Origin: Cymbidium sinense | Taxonomy: Eukaryota; Streptophyta; Magnoliopsida; Asparagales; Orchidaceae | Direction: 5' to 3' | Length of the DNA stretch: 64,000 nucleotides | Assembly (NCBI GenBank): GCA_021442155.1 | Contig: CM038214.1 | Coordinates: forward strand, 316,975,001 to 317,039,000 | Shown here: positions 11,560 to 24,700 of the stretch, piece by piece | How the letters are laid out: every line of letters starts with the position of its first letter | Position numbering within the stretch: position 1 is the stretch's first letter | Translations under genes and position numbers: made by a program | Notes under the pieces: model-generated | Database searches by the model: none | Told to the model about the DNA's origin: nothing | Seen by the model: only the letters and a program-made list of their open reading frames with translations

Positions 11560-12640
11560 TGATCATAATTATTGTCAAACATGATTTATAATATTTATTT
11601 AAGTAGAGCCCCTTGACTAGAAGCATTGGGCACTCTCCCTTATGATTAATAAGATGATAAGATCCTCTTTAGTAGGCCTTCTTTATGGAAAAAGGGCCTT
11701 CCCATGTGAATTCAAACTTTCCTCCCATCTTATGATGGGCAACAATCAGTCTCCTTGGAACTAAAATATGCTCTCCTACTTGAAAAGCTTTAGGACAGAC
11801 AAACTTATTATTATCTTGAATAATTTTAGCTTTGTAAAACTTGAGATTTTGGCATACTCGCAGGCGTCTCTCTTCCAAACCTTCAAGCTCCTCTAATCGT
11901 AACATAGTGTTATGCTCTATTGTGATCTTACTACTCATAACTATCCTTAGTGATGGGAGTTAGACTTCTAATGATAGAACAATTTCAAACCCATACACTA
12001 AACTAAAGTAGACTGAGTTGGAGTTCTATAAGTGGGGTGGTAGGCCTATAAGGCTTCAACTAACTGCTCATTCCACTATCATTTATTATTGTTGAGTGTC
12101 TTCTTTAGTATTTGGATGACAGCTTTGTTAAAGGATTTTTCTATGCCATTTGACCTCGGGTAGTTGATGGTAGAATATCTTCAATCTATGATGTGTCTCT
12201 GGGCAAAGTTGTTGATCTTGGTGCTCTTGAATGTAGTGCCATTAATAGATATATTTTGTTGAGGCACTCTGAACCTATATACAATATGGTTCCTTAAAAA
12301 TTAGAGCACATGCTAAGATGTGACCTCTCTGAGCAAAATCATCTTCATCCATTTGGAAAAGTAGTCAGTAGTAGCTAAGATGAACCAATGACCCTTGGAA
12401 GAAGGAGGGTCACTTAGACCCACTATGTCGACACCCCAACACTCGAATGGCCATAAGGCCAATGTAGGATGTAGAATGTTGGGTGGTTGGTGTAGGACTA
12501 CACCATGTATTTGACATTTTTGGCATCTCCTAGTTGTATCCATGAAATCATTGATCATCGATGGCTAGTAGTATCCTAGTCTCTTGGTCTTAGCATTCAT
12601 CTTTGGACCAGATTGGTTGGCTCCACATAATCTTGAGTGT
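11560..12640 (-). pseudogene. Gypsy integrase (broken), block A2
   Basis: 11669-11938 (minus) gives the integrase C-terminal region with LEELEGLEERRL, F-Q-V-G-E-H-I-L-V-x-R-R and GKFEFTWEGPF, the phrase that closes many plant gypsy integrases. 12313-12558 gives the end of the zinc finger (CQKCQIHG) and the start of the catalytic core: LHPTLALWPFECWGVDIVG carries the first catalytic Asp, followed by SSKGHWFILATTDYFSKW. The part between the two pieces is scrambled by stops and frameshifts, so no enzyme can be made. Confidence 0.85.
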
Positions 12641-12879
12641 ACGTCAGTCATAATCTTACGGGCTTCATGCTTATCTAAATGATTTAATCATAAATGATTG
12701 AAAGACCACTGGTATAAGACACCATCCATAAGAGCATAGGAAAGCGCTCTTTGCTTCATCTGATAGGCTTAAGACTTCCCTTTAGGTAGTTTGCCTTTAT
12801 TTAGGTAATCCATGAATGGTTACCTCCAATATAAATCCTCCTCCCTCTTCCCAATGGAAACCTCCCCTTCAAGAGAGTA

Positions 12880-13400
12880 CTTTTTGATGAGTTCAATATC
12901 AATAAGGGTTAAGACTTATCTATTTTAGACCTTTATTGATATAGACTCATCCTCCGAATATGCCAACTCCTTTGCGAGCTTTTCTAAAGCATACGCTACA
13001 ACATTCTCTTATCGATGAATCTTATAAATGGTAACCTCTAAGATTTGGGCAAACAACTCTATGGTGTACTTATGGTAGTGATGGAGCTTGAGCTTTTTAA
13101 CCTTATAGGACCCAGTGATTTCGTTGATAACTAGCTAAGAATCAAAGATGTCGATATTCTGGATGCTTAGGGTAACGACTAATTCCATACCAGCAATCAG
13201 AGCCTCGTATTCAGCTTCATTGTTAGTACAAGGATTAAAAAGATGATATGAGAATCTCATCACATCGCAGTACGGAGTTAAGAGAATTATTCCTACCCCT
13301 GCCTTTCCTGGAATAGTAGATTGTGGTTCTTCTCCTCTTCGAGAGAAAGATGCACCATGAAAGTACATCTCCCAGTGATGAATGCTAGTATCCCCTTAGT
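12880..13400 (-). pseudogene. Gypsy RNase H domain (broken; first Asp changed)
   Basis: The minus frame at 13135-13368 contains the RNase H start YFHGAS and then AGVGIILLTP and CTNNEAEYEALIAGMEL. The family normally has YFDGAS, where the Asp is catalytic. Here the codon reads CAT (His), so the active site is lost. The Glu of NNEAEYEAL is kept. The matching domain at about 41070 in block B still has Asp. The remaining part towards 12880 is frameshifted. Confidence 0.8.
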
Positions 13401-13799
13401 TCATGATTTGTTCATCGGGAGATCATCATTAGAGTCAAAAAAAGTTGATGTGATGCTAAGAAATTCTCTAGTGCTTGTCCTTTCACCGCATGGAGGGGTA
13501 TGAAGGTAATGTCAAACTACGAGAGGATCATGGACCGTCATGCCAACCGTCCGGATTGTGATGACTATGTCATGAGATATTATAGTGGATTGATCCTAGA
13601 AATTAAGTTTACCTTATGAGAAAGCATGTAATGTTGTAGCTTTTTGGATGCAAATATTAAAGCTAGGAAATGCTTCTCAATGGGTGGATAATTAGCCTTA
13701 GTAGAGATTAGATGACGGCTGAGGTACTAGGGTACATTTTCATTACCTTCATCATCATCTTGGGCTAATAAAGCACCAAGGGAGTCATCTAACACAGTA

Positions 13800-14900
13800 G
13801 TGTAAAGTATGAGCATCTTGCCTAGGATAAAGGCTACTAAAACTCATAGCGTCATCAAGTAATGCTTGATGTTATCAAAGGAATGCTCACACTTGTCATT
13901 CCACTTAAACTTGGCATCCTTTTTGATAAGTGCTGAGAATGGCTGACATCTTCTCGATAGGTTAGATATAAAGCATCTTAGATATGACAACCGCCTTTGG
14001 AATGATCTAAGTTGAGTTAAACTTTTAGGGGGTGGCATTTTGAATATCACTTTGATCTTCTCCGGATCAATTTTGACATGGTGTCGGATAACAAACCCAA
14101 AGAATTTTCCTGAAGCTCCTCCGAATGCACAATTCAGAGGGTTCATTTTGAAGTTAAATTATCTTAATAGTTTGAAAACTACTCTTAAGTCAAAGAGATG
14201 GTTTTCCTTTTTTTCTACTTTTGACCATAGTATCATTGACATAGCACTCGACTTGATGATCAATGAGTTTGTCAAAGATTCAAGTCATAGCTTGCTGGAA
14301 TGTAACACCAGCATTTTTAAGGCTAAAAGGCATGAAATTATAGCAATAAATTTTGATCGGGGTTCTAAAAATAGTATTTCTTTCATCTTTAGGGGCCATC
14401 TTTATTTGGTTATATCTAGATGAGCCATCCATGAAAGAGAAGACTGCATGAGATGAAGCAATCTCCACCATCAACTCCAAGATTAGTTGTAAAAATTTGT
14501 CTTTTGGACATGCCTTATTTAAATCCCTAAAATCAACGCATATGTGAATTTGACCATTCTTTTTCTTAATTGGGATGACACTGGCTAACCAAGTAGGGTA
14601 TTTTTCTTCTTGGATGAAGCCAACATCAATCAGTTTCTTGACTTCAAAAGTGACATGTTATTTTATGTCTAATCACATGCATCTAGGAGCTTGCTTGATA
14701 GGGTTAGCAGTAGGCTCTATTATTAGTTTATGGATCACTATGTTAGGAGCCAATCCAGGCATCTCTTCATACCTTAATGCAAAGTAGTCCTTAAACTCAA
14801 TCAATATCCTAACAAAGTCATTAGTTTCAATTTCATTCAACAAAGAATTGATGTATGTCGGGCGTGGATCTTCTTCAATTCCTAAGTTGATTTCCTTGAG
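13800..14900 (-). pseudogene. Gypsy reverse transcriptase (broken; YVDD changed to YVND)
   Basis: The minus strand carries in order a palm segment with FMDGSSRYNQIKMAPKDE and MPFSLKNAGVTFQQAMT (14280-14480), the active-site motif at 14232-14243, and the thumb/connection segment with MNPLNCAFG and LSRRCQPFSALIKKDAKF (13844-14146). The active site reads Tyr-Val-Asn-Asp where block B and the family have Tyr-Val-Asp-Asp. The palm motif with the first catalytic Asp (FMDG) is kept. Frameshifts separate the pieces. Confidence 0.85.
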
Positions 14901-16101
14901 CTCGTCAATGGTTGACTTGATCTCTTCTTCGAAATCTGGTAATGCATCTTTAACTTCAAAATCATCTAGACCATCTTAAGTTCTTAAGCACATGTCCTCA
15001 TATGATTTAATGTGATTAGAATCAAACCGATTAGATTTAAAATGATTGGTGATGACTAAGCAGTAATCATCATCATCGACTGAACCCACTAGACCGAATC
15101 CTAGTCTTGGTCTTGGTTGAGAGCTTTTGTATTTATTTTTCCATATTCTTTTGAAGTAGTCTAACCTTTGCTTTAACCAAGTATGTGGGATTAACCCTTT
15201 CTTTGATAAATTATGAACACAAAGCAAGTAACAATCAAAAGGTAATTTATTAAATAATCTTTATATGAATCATCCTCAAGTTATACATCAACTTCTTGAC
15301 TTGAGGATGATGCTCCAACCTCACGAGTCTTCACACGTGGATGACTTAGGAGCTTCTTAACTACCAAACCCTTAGCTTTTTTAGGAAAAAGTGGGTTTAG
15401 AGCTAAGGTTCCCAACTGATGCCAAACTGTTTCACATATAGACTTGGATAAACTTATGCTTTGCTTTGGAGCCGATCTTCATCACTATCGGCTCAAGTGT
15501 CACCTCAAGAGAATCTACTAAGAAGAGAGTGGTGTGTGCTAACCATATAAGACTCATCCTATGAACTAGATTTTTATTTATATGGATAGCGGTGTACTCG
15601 GTAGGACATATCTTCTATTGGGTGTCCAATAGAGGTTTTCCACCCAGGACTCTCCGAACTAACCTTTTCCTCACGGTGGAGGTTAGGTCATCCTACCCAT
15701 ATGTTGAATGGAGTAACAAGCGTGGGTGAAATCTAAGCTCCACTTCCTCCTCCAAGTCTATTTCTACCCCCATTTATTTTCTTTTTTATTTTGTCTTTAT
15801 TTTTATTTTTATTTTTATTTTTATACTTCAACCAAGTTCATGAGAATAGACTTGTTGATTTTGTGGGAGGTAGTAAGTTGCATCCTCATATATGCTCATG
15901 AACTATAAATGGCTTGAGATCTCCTTTGATAGTAGATGATCCCACCTCTCACAAACTTCAAACTGTAGAGAAGATGGAACTATGTTGTTCTCATGTATCA
16001 TGGTCTCCCAAGCAAAGCATTGAAAGATGTATCCAGTCTATAATGTGAAACTTTGCTTGATCTGTCATCTATCTCCAAGGGCAACACTATGGAGCCAAGG
16101 C
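14900..16101 (-). pseudogene. Gypsy protease-RT linker and protease C-terminal end
   Basis: 14976-15227 (minus) holds a poorly conserved linker with LIPHTWLKQRLDYFKRIWKNK, also found at 42698-42937. At about 15920-16101 the minus strand gives the end of a retropepsin domain (FHIID-like, then LLGKP and IVPSY-like phrases), matched at 43700-43883. It stops at 16101 exactly where the TGTTGACC start of the nested element begins. The tract at 15775-15830 is T-rich, with (TTTTTA)n on +, and lies inside the linker. Confidence 0.65.
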
Positions 16102-16409
16102 TGTTGACCTCACTTTTAAAGTGTGGATTCAATCTTGCCATCTTATACTTAGGAGTCTTCTAGACACTAAGACTTCCCATCATAAGACATCTAACCATTA
16201 AATAAACACTTAACCTAAGCTTAAAGACTTAGAAGGGTTAGCCATAGGATTAGGTTACGACTTAGGGATTAGGATAATCCACCTACCCTACAAAAAAAAT
16301 CTAATCCATGTTCACCTTCTCAAACCATACCTCAAGTTCAATTCAAACATTAAATTCAAATCCAAATCCAAACCCAAATTCCAAAATCAAATGATTGAAG
16401 CCCATGATC

Positions 16410-16880
16410 AAATCCAAACTTAAAACCCTTCCTAAGCCATATGACCTATCCCATGGACTTAGTCAAATCTTAATCCAAATCAATCCAAAATCAATTGATT
16501 TTCTCATAATAAATTTATATCTTCAATTATCTTCTAAATATAAATCAAATCTATATTCAAATGATCAAAACTAAATCAAACTAAATCAAATTAAATCAAA
16601 ACCCTTCTAAGCCATATGACCTCCATGGATTTAGCAAAATCTTAATCCAAATCAAGTCAAACTCAATTGATTTTCTCACAAATCAATCATATTTTCAATC
16701 ATCTTCACAAATTTAAATGAAATATACATTTAAATCATCAAAACTAAATGAAACCAAATCAAAATCCAAACCTAAGCCACATGACCCTACTCCATGGACT
16801 TAGCCAAATTCCTTCATTCCAAAACCCAAATTCAATTGATTTTCTCAGAAATCAATCATACCTTTAATTATATGCACAAA
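16410..16880. repeat. About 170-bp tandem repeat, three units
   Basis: The landmark CATGGACTTAG (or CATGGATTTAG) follows an AGCCATATGACC-like phrase near 16434, 16609 and 16775. Each unit also contains TCAATTGATTTTCTCA. The same three units occur in the sister copy near 44219, 44396 and 44568. Confidence 0.65.
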
Positions 16881-19800
16881 TATAATTGAAAACTATAATA
16901 ATCAAGCCAAACCAAAATCAACCCAAGTCAAACCCAACATAACCTTTTTAACCTAAAATGCTCAAATGAACCAAAACCCATTTGAACCCAAGCCAATTGC
17001 AATTGAATTTATATATCAATCCCAAATCCATATACAAACTCAACTAAATCAAACTCAACCCAAAATCAAGCTAATTAAACCCAATTGGTCCACTTGACCC
17101 ATAGTGGCCAATTTGACCTATTTAAGCCAAGTTTAAATCTTACCCAAATTGGATTGAACCAAGCCCATCATGATTTTTGATCACCTAGGTTGATCAATTG
17201 TCAAATTAGGTCATCAACCAATCAACCTATATGAACCCAAACTAGCCAAATGGCAACCTAAGCCAAATCCCTTGAAACCAATGATTCATACCAAATCAAA
17301 ATCAATATTTTATATGACTTGACCTTCAATTGAGTCAAACCAAACCCAATTGGCCCTCTTGAAGTTGACCCAAATTGACCTAAAGACCAAATTGGGTCAA
17401 TCAAATATAAACCAAATTGATTGCAATGGCTCAAGTTCATTCCAAATTGATTGTTGAACTTGACCAAAGCCATGATTGGACCCAATTGAACCCAATTTAC
17501 CTACTTTGCCCTAATTGACCTAAAGGTTCAAGTTGGCCTAAATCAAAACCAAATCCAAATTAATTGAAACCAAAGCCTACAATCATCTTCAATTGGTCAA
17601 CTAAACCCAAACCAACACCCAACCCAAGATAATTTGGCCAATTTGGTCAAATTGGTCAACAACCCATTTGACCCAAATGAATTCATATGAGCCAAATCAA
17701 ATCTAAGCCAAACTAAACCAAACCAATTAAACCAAAACATCCCAAATGATCATATGAACTTGACCAAACCCTTGGTTTGACCCAATTTGACCAATTGGTC
17801 AACTTGATCCAAACTAACCCAATTTAACCTAAATGAGTCAAATTGTGCCAAACCTAATCAAATCGACTCTAATTGACTTGAAATTTGGGCTAAGCCACTT
17901 TAGGATCATTTCAAATCTACCCAAATCAAATCCAATGCCAAATGATATCATTTTACCCTTAGGTCAAGCATCACATGAGACAAATCACCCATAAGTGGTC
18001 ATTTCCATTCTTTGGCCACTTGGTAATCTCCCAATGGTCCACTAGGCTAGGACATTGCCACGACCCAATGGGTGGTTGGGTTGATGACCATGGGAGATGA
18101 AATCACCTCACCCTCCCCATTGGAGCATTTGAAACCCATAGGACACTCATGATTCCTCCTTGGCAACCACCTCCACACCTTCAACCAACCAAGCTAAGCC
18201 AATTCACCTTCTCCCTACCACCGACTCCCTGAGATGGTGGATGGCCATTAGAAGCTCTGATCCCCTCATCAAGATGAAGGGGGGTATACACCCCATCATT
18301 TCAACTCAAATACACACACACAAAAATCATTCCTCGGAGCTCTAGCTACCCAAGATGAGCCATTGGAGCCATTTCCTAAGCTCCCAAGCTAATTTCTCGA
18401 TCAAAAAATGCCATTCTCATCTGTCCGAAAATATGACACTCCTATTTCTGACCTAACTCCACCATTTCTCCATCAAACTTAAATTAACTTTGCACGCACC
18501 TTCCCTAGGCCTTGTCAAAATAATCATCTCCCAAGCTTCTAAAAGGTGGGACTTCGATCAAAGCTAAGCTCCAAATCATTAGTTCATGGCCTTCAGTGAA
18601 CGTCGAGGAATTGATCCAATTGCTTCTCAATAGGGCTTCATCTCCACTAAATGAAGCTTCCTCAATCATTCAAGCTGCCAGTCTTGAGCTCCAGCGAGGT
18701 ATACTTCCAAAATTGATCCTTAGGCAAAAATGGGTTGGAGCTTTTTGAAGAAAACTTGCATCTCATGTGATCATGATCGTTGGATCCCCTCCAATTGATG
18801 TCGTGAAGGTGTGGGATCCTTTTGGAGTTGATCCGAGCTCGGGTAAGCTCGGATGAAGTGAGCAATGGTGGACAGACTCCATTCTCCCTCACTCATATGA
18901 TGTTAGATCACACCCCATTTGTTCCACATGATCAGAATGGACAGTCGTGACTAGATTTGTTTGATCAATCTAATTTAATTCTATTAAGCTATGGGATTAA
19001 TCATAGCCGTCGATCTTGGATCAGACGGCAGACGAGAAAATGCTTCCGTCGCTGCCACGTAGGCACTATGTTGGAAAAGTTTTAAGTAGCCAATCTCATG
19101 GTACCACAGAAAGCGTGGTCGACATGTGGTGCCAATAGAATTAGGCTTAATTAATCATTTTTAATGGCTGAAACTTATAAAAAGCATAAAAATCATAAAG
19201 AAATAAAAAATTGAAAATAAATACTCATTTTAAAAGTATTTCAAAAGAGAATTAATTAAAACTGATATTAACTAATTTTGAATAATAATTAATGTTTAAT
19301 TATGGTTTAATTATTAAATTTATTAGCTTAATTACTCCTTAATTACTTGAGAAATTAATCCCAAATTTTGTGGGTTTACTTAATGGGATGACCTTTGCCT
19401 CCCATGATTTTCTTGGGATTTATTTCTCACTTAATTAAGAATATTGACTAATTAAACCTTAACTCTTTTAAGTTAATTAATCATTAATTAATCCCATGAA
19501 TAGTAATAAATTGGTTAATTAAGTTTATTAATATTTGTTCAATAGTAATTGAACTAAGTAATTGAGTTGGGACCCATTTCCCTAAGTTCATTTTACCTTT
19601 TTTATAAAATGAAATTTAAAGATTTAATAAATTAATTAAATCACTTAATCAAATTGAAATCATAATCACATCAGACCATAATTAATTTAATCATGGGGTA
19701 GATCTTTATCTATTTAATAACCAAAAGAAGTTTAATGAAATTTTGGTTAGTCCACACGTGTGGAAAAACCATAAGAGTAATTAATTAAGTCCCTTAATCA

Positions 19801-20484
19801 ATTATTAACATGAGCCAATTGCATTAGACCCTTTTATTTCTAGGATCATTGTAAGTTTATTTTCCATGCATATCATGTTGGCTCATAATTATTTTGTTAA
19901 TTACTTTAAGGTGACATAGGTAAGGGTAATTAATTCATCTAATTAAGGGATCAACTTAACTAGCCCATAAATTAACTTAATTACATTTTATTAAATTAAA
20001 TCAAATCACTAATGTGGGAATGGGTTTAAAATAACAAGTGATGATTTCTCTTCTCCTCTTTAAATCAAATCAAATCCAAAAGTTAATTATTAAAGAAGCT
20101 TTGGTTTGCTTTAAATAATCTTATTTGATTTGATTGTCCTTAAGAACTAGTTTGGTTGAATGAATCACATGCTTATATTTGATTGTCCTCTTTCCAATCA
20201 TGTTAAATTTGATATGTCATTTGAATTCATGCATCCATCTTTTCAAAATCAAGTAAAATAAAATGGATTTCCTTTATGTAAGCTTGCATGTGTTGATTTA
20301 ATTTAATCTATGTGGCTATTATCACTATTAAATCTAAATGTATTTTTCAAAAGCTTATAAATGAATTATAATATGTGTTATGATGCTATATAAAACATAA
20401 GAAATGCATGTGCTTATAGCTTAAGTGTATGATTGTTGAGTTCTCTTTCCTCTATTCATGTTGATTTATATAAGATTGAATGGT

Positions 20485-21090
20485 AATGGGTATATAGTTT
20501 AGACATCCAGGAAACATGAGGATTTAGCTAGCCCCAAGGAGGTCATTTGATTACCTCACTTCCTAAGTTTAACAATGACACATACCCATTTGATTTCATT
20601 CTTATATATTTAAACATTAGAATTTGGATATAACTTTAATTCATATGTATAAATGATTCAATCATACAAAATATACAATCTTTGCATGATTTTCTTTTCC
20701 TCATTTATATATACATCAATGTGTGTCCAAGAAAAGCAAGTATATAGTCTGGAAATCTCGATAATACGAGGCTTTAGTTAGCCCCAAGGAGGTCATTTGA
20801 TTACCTCACTTCCCTAGTTTAACAACAACACGTACTTGCCTATATCCTTGTACATGTATATGTATATGTGATTAGTGAATGAAAATCCCATTTTACATTA
20901 AAATTGCATGCATTCATAATTGACTAAGTAGTTGAATTAATTAGCCATATGATTTGGAGCTTACTTCCTATGTTCATGTATACAATTTACATATGTTTGA
21001 ATGCAAATGGGTATATAGTCTAGACATCTAGAGAATATGAGGCTTTAGCTAGCTCAAGGAGGTCATTTGATTACCTCACACGATTTAATA
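20485..21090. repeat. About 260-bp tandem repeat, three units
   Basis: The phrase TAGCTAGCCCCAAGGAGGTCATTTGATTACCTCAC (split here: TAGCTAGCCCC and GGTCATTTGATTACCTCAC) recurs near 20527, 20776 and 21046. Each follows a GTATATAGTCTGGACATC-like lead. The sister copy in block B has them near 48190, 48455 and 48710. Confidence 0.7.
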
Positions 21091-21773
21091 TGGCACATGC
21101 CTATTTAATTTCATTCTTATGTCCTTTTGTATAAGAATTTGGATAAAGGTTTAAATTAATATGTTTAAATAATTCAATCAAATAAAATATAAATTCTAAA
21201 CATACACATACATTCATCATTTAAGTGTGCTAAAATATGTTGCATGTTTAAATACACTTAGAATTAAATCATATGCATGTTACATGTGATGAAAAAGTAT
21301 GCTTTAATATATGTCATGTGGTAGTAATTCAATTAAATTAATAGGATTATTTAAAGTGAACCTAAACTTAAGATTAATTTAATCATTTAATAAACCATTC
21401 ATTAAAGAGAACTAAATTAAAATTAATATACTTTAGAAAGTGACTTAAGGTAGGGATGAAAGAGGGCAATCCTTTTTTTCTCTCTTTATAACACTTAGTT
21501 GCTAAGTGTAATCAAATGAAACAAAAGAAAACACAAATTAAAATTCTCAAATCAGTTAAACTACTTCAAGTGAAATCAACCTTTCATGTTAAATTGAATC
21601 CATCTACACTTAAAAAATATAACACTAATGCCTAACAAGACTTACCACATAAGCCTTAATACACACGTTAGAATTAAGTCACCACTTCTAGCTCTAAGTT
21701 AGGATGGTGTATGATGTGATGTATGTTTTATTTTATGATGTATTATTCTTTATTGGATATTAGGATTTATGCT

Positions 21774-24700
21774 AAAATAAACTATAGTAAAATAAATAAA
21801 ACCAAAACTAAAATAAACTAAAATAAACTATAGTAAAATAAATAAAACATAAAATAAACTAAACCTAAACCTAAGCCTAAACTAAAAATAAAATAAAATA
21901 AACTAATAATAAACCTAAACCTAAACTAAAAAAAAAAAACCATAAATAAAAACCTAAAACCCAAACCTAAAAAAATAAAATTAAAACCTAAACCTAAACC
22001 TAAAAAAAATAATACCTAAACCTGAAAAATAAAATAAAATAAATTAAACTAAAACATAAACATAAACCTAAAGCCTAAAATATAAAAAAAACAAAAAAAA
22101 ACCTAAGCTAAAATAAATAAACCTGAAATAATTAAACTAAACTAAATAAAAATAAAAATAAACCTAAATACAAATATAAAATAAAATAAACTAAAGATAA
22201 ATAAAAATAAACTAAATAAAAATAAACTATGGGTTTACTTAATTTAAATACTTAATTTAAAAAAATAAAAATAAATAAGAGAAAACCCTAACCCTAAATC
22301 CTAAACCCTAAAACTAACCCTAAAACCAGAACCATGAACCCTAAACCCAAAACCCTAAACTCTGAAAACCTTAAAACCTAAACCTAAACTAAATATAACA
22401 TAAAAATAAGAAAAATAAAAAACCTAAACCTAAATAAAATAAATAAATTAAATTAAATTAAAACCTAAACAAAAACCTAAACCTACACCTAAACCTAATC
22501 CAAAATGTAAAAATAAATTATAATAAAAAATAAAAGATCAACTAAAATAAATTAATTAGAAACCTAAACTAAACTAAAAAATAAAATAAACCTAAAAATA
22601 AAAAAACTTAAATAAAATAAAAATAAAAGAAATCTAAAATAAAATAAAATAAAGTAAATGAAACCCAAACCAAAAATAAACCTAAATATATAATAAATAA
22701 ACTAAAAAAACTAAAAAAAACCTAAACTTAAAATAAACCTATAAACTAAAATAAATAAACCTAAAACATGAAATAAACTAAACTTAAACCCTAAACTAAA
22801 TAAAATAAAATAGAAAAAATAAAACCTAAACCTAAACTAAAAAAAAAAAAAACTTAAAATAAAATCTTAAACCTAATCCTTAAAATATGAAATAAAACCT
22901 ATAAACCTAAGAATAAAACTAAAACCTAAACCTAAAATTAAATAAAATAAAACTAAACTAAAAAATTACTATAAACCTAAAATAAACCTAGAAATAAACA
23001 AAATAATAAACCTAAACTAAAATAAATAAATAAAATAAATAAATAAAATATAAAATAAAATAAACCTAAATAAAATAAAATAAATAAAATAAACTAAATG
23101 AACTAAACTGTGGGTTTGCTTAATTTAAAAAATGACCCTAAACCCTAAACTCTACCCAACCCTAAATCCTAAACCTAAATTCTGCCACCACCTAAATTAA
23201 CCCTAAAACCTAAACCTACAACCCAACAGGCCCTACCCACCCACCTAAAACCTTGCTAACCTGACTACCCTGACCCCTGACCCCTAAACCTCCCACACCT
23301 CCTAAACCTACCACACCCTGACCACATTGGGTCTTACCCAAATGGGTGGAACTCCTCTCCACAGGCCCTGGGCTTTGGGCCATCCCTAATCTTACCCTGA
23401 CCCTAATCCTAAACCTCCTACCCTGACATTCCTACAATTAAAAGCTGCACCCTAAATTAAACCACTAAAACCCAGGCCATCCACTTACCCAAAAAACTAT
23501 AAACCTAAACTAAAAGAAACATGAAAATAAAATAAATAAATAAAGCTAAACATAAATAAAATAAGAAATAAAATAAAATATAAATATAAATTAAAACCTA
23601 AACCTAAACCTAAATAGAAAAATAAAATTAAATTAAAACTTAAAACTAAACTAAAATAAAATAAATAAAAACCTAAACTAAACTAAAAAATAAAATAAAC
23701 CTAAATAAAATAAAATCAAAATGTAAAATAAAATAAAAATAAACCTAAAATAAATAAAAACTAAATAGAAACCTAAACCTAAAAAATAAACCTAAAAATA
23801 AATAAAAAATAAAGAAGAAACCCTAAACTTAAAAAAAAAAACTCAACCTAAAATAGAAAAAAATAAACCTAAACCTAAAGTAAAATAAACTAAACTAAAA
23901 TAAATAAAACCTAAACCTAAACTAAAAAAATAAACCTAAAATAGAAACCTAAAGCATTAACCAAAGAAAATAAAATAAAAACCTAAACCTAAACCTAGAA
24001 ATAAAAAATAAAACCTAAACTAAAAAAAATTAGATAAATATAAAACTAAACTATAAAATAAGCATAAACCTAAATCTAAACTTAAAAAGTTATCTAAAAT
24101 AAAACCTAAACTAAAATAAAACTAAACTAAATAAAAAATAAACAATAAAAATAAATAAAAAAAATAAACTAAAATAAATAAACTAAATAAAATAAATAAA
24201 CCAAACCACTGGGTTTGCTTAAATTTTTTTTAAAATACTAAACCCTAAACACTAAACCTAAACCACAATCCTAAACCTTAAAGCTACCCAAAACCTATCC
24301 CTAAACATTAAACCCTAAACCTACCCTAAACTACTAAAACAGAAACAATGACCCTAAACCAACCTATCCCTGACCCCAGATCTGACTAACCCTAAACAAA
24401 AAACAAATGACCCTACAGGTGGAGGCCCAGACCTGGACCCTAAAAACTTCTGGGCCCTAAAGCTGGGCACTACCCTAGACCTCAAACTAATGACCCTGGG
24501 CCCTAAACTCCATCATCCATTTCTTAAACTGGGCCCAACCCAACCTACCTTAACCCTAAGCAACCACCTGGGCCCTAAACTGGGCCCTAAACCCTGAGTC
24601 TTGATCTCTGAAACTAAACCACAAAACTCCACTAAACAGGCTTTAAAACTGATCACTGATACCAGGACATGATAAGGCCTTGCAGGCTACTATAAACTTT

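Larger units (their letters stand above)
11241..16101 (-). mobile_element. Ty3/gypsy (Tat-like) retroelement remnant, pol part, block A2
   Basis: On the minus strand this region reads, from right to left, protease C-terminal half, linker, reverse transcriptase, RNase H and integrase. This is the gypsy order, with integrase last. It is broken by many frameshifts and stops. Gag and the protease N-terminal half are missing in this copy, because the nested element that splits the protease (from 16102) is itself cut by satellite at 21773. The NNEAEYEAL type of RNase H suggests the plant Tat lineage. A parallel, somewhat better copy lies at 39241-43883. Confidence 0.8.
16102..21773. mobile_element. 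Nested TGT...-ended LTR-type element, truncated copy (block A2)
   Basis: It starts with TGTTGACCTCAC at 16102, right after the flank AAGGC, at the same point of the protease gene as in block B (43884). It runs parallel to 43884-49447 and is then cut at about 21773, where A-rich telomere-like repeats begin, so the right end with ACA and the second target duplication are missing. I find no gag or pol coding in it. It contains three units of about 170 bp (landmarks AGCCATATGACC near 16434 and 16609, AGCCACATGACC near 16775), a long CCAAATTGACC-type low-complexity stretch (about 16900-17950), and three units of about 250-270 bp near 20490-21080. Confidence 0.7.

Noticed and set aside
18160..18892. 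Two short frames in a less AT-rich part of the nested element (18160-18345 +, 18662-18892 -)
   Set aside because: Neither frame is kept in the sister copy (45700-46560), where different frames open. It is non-coding LTR-type sequence.
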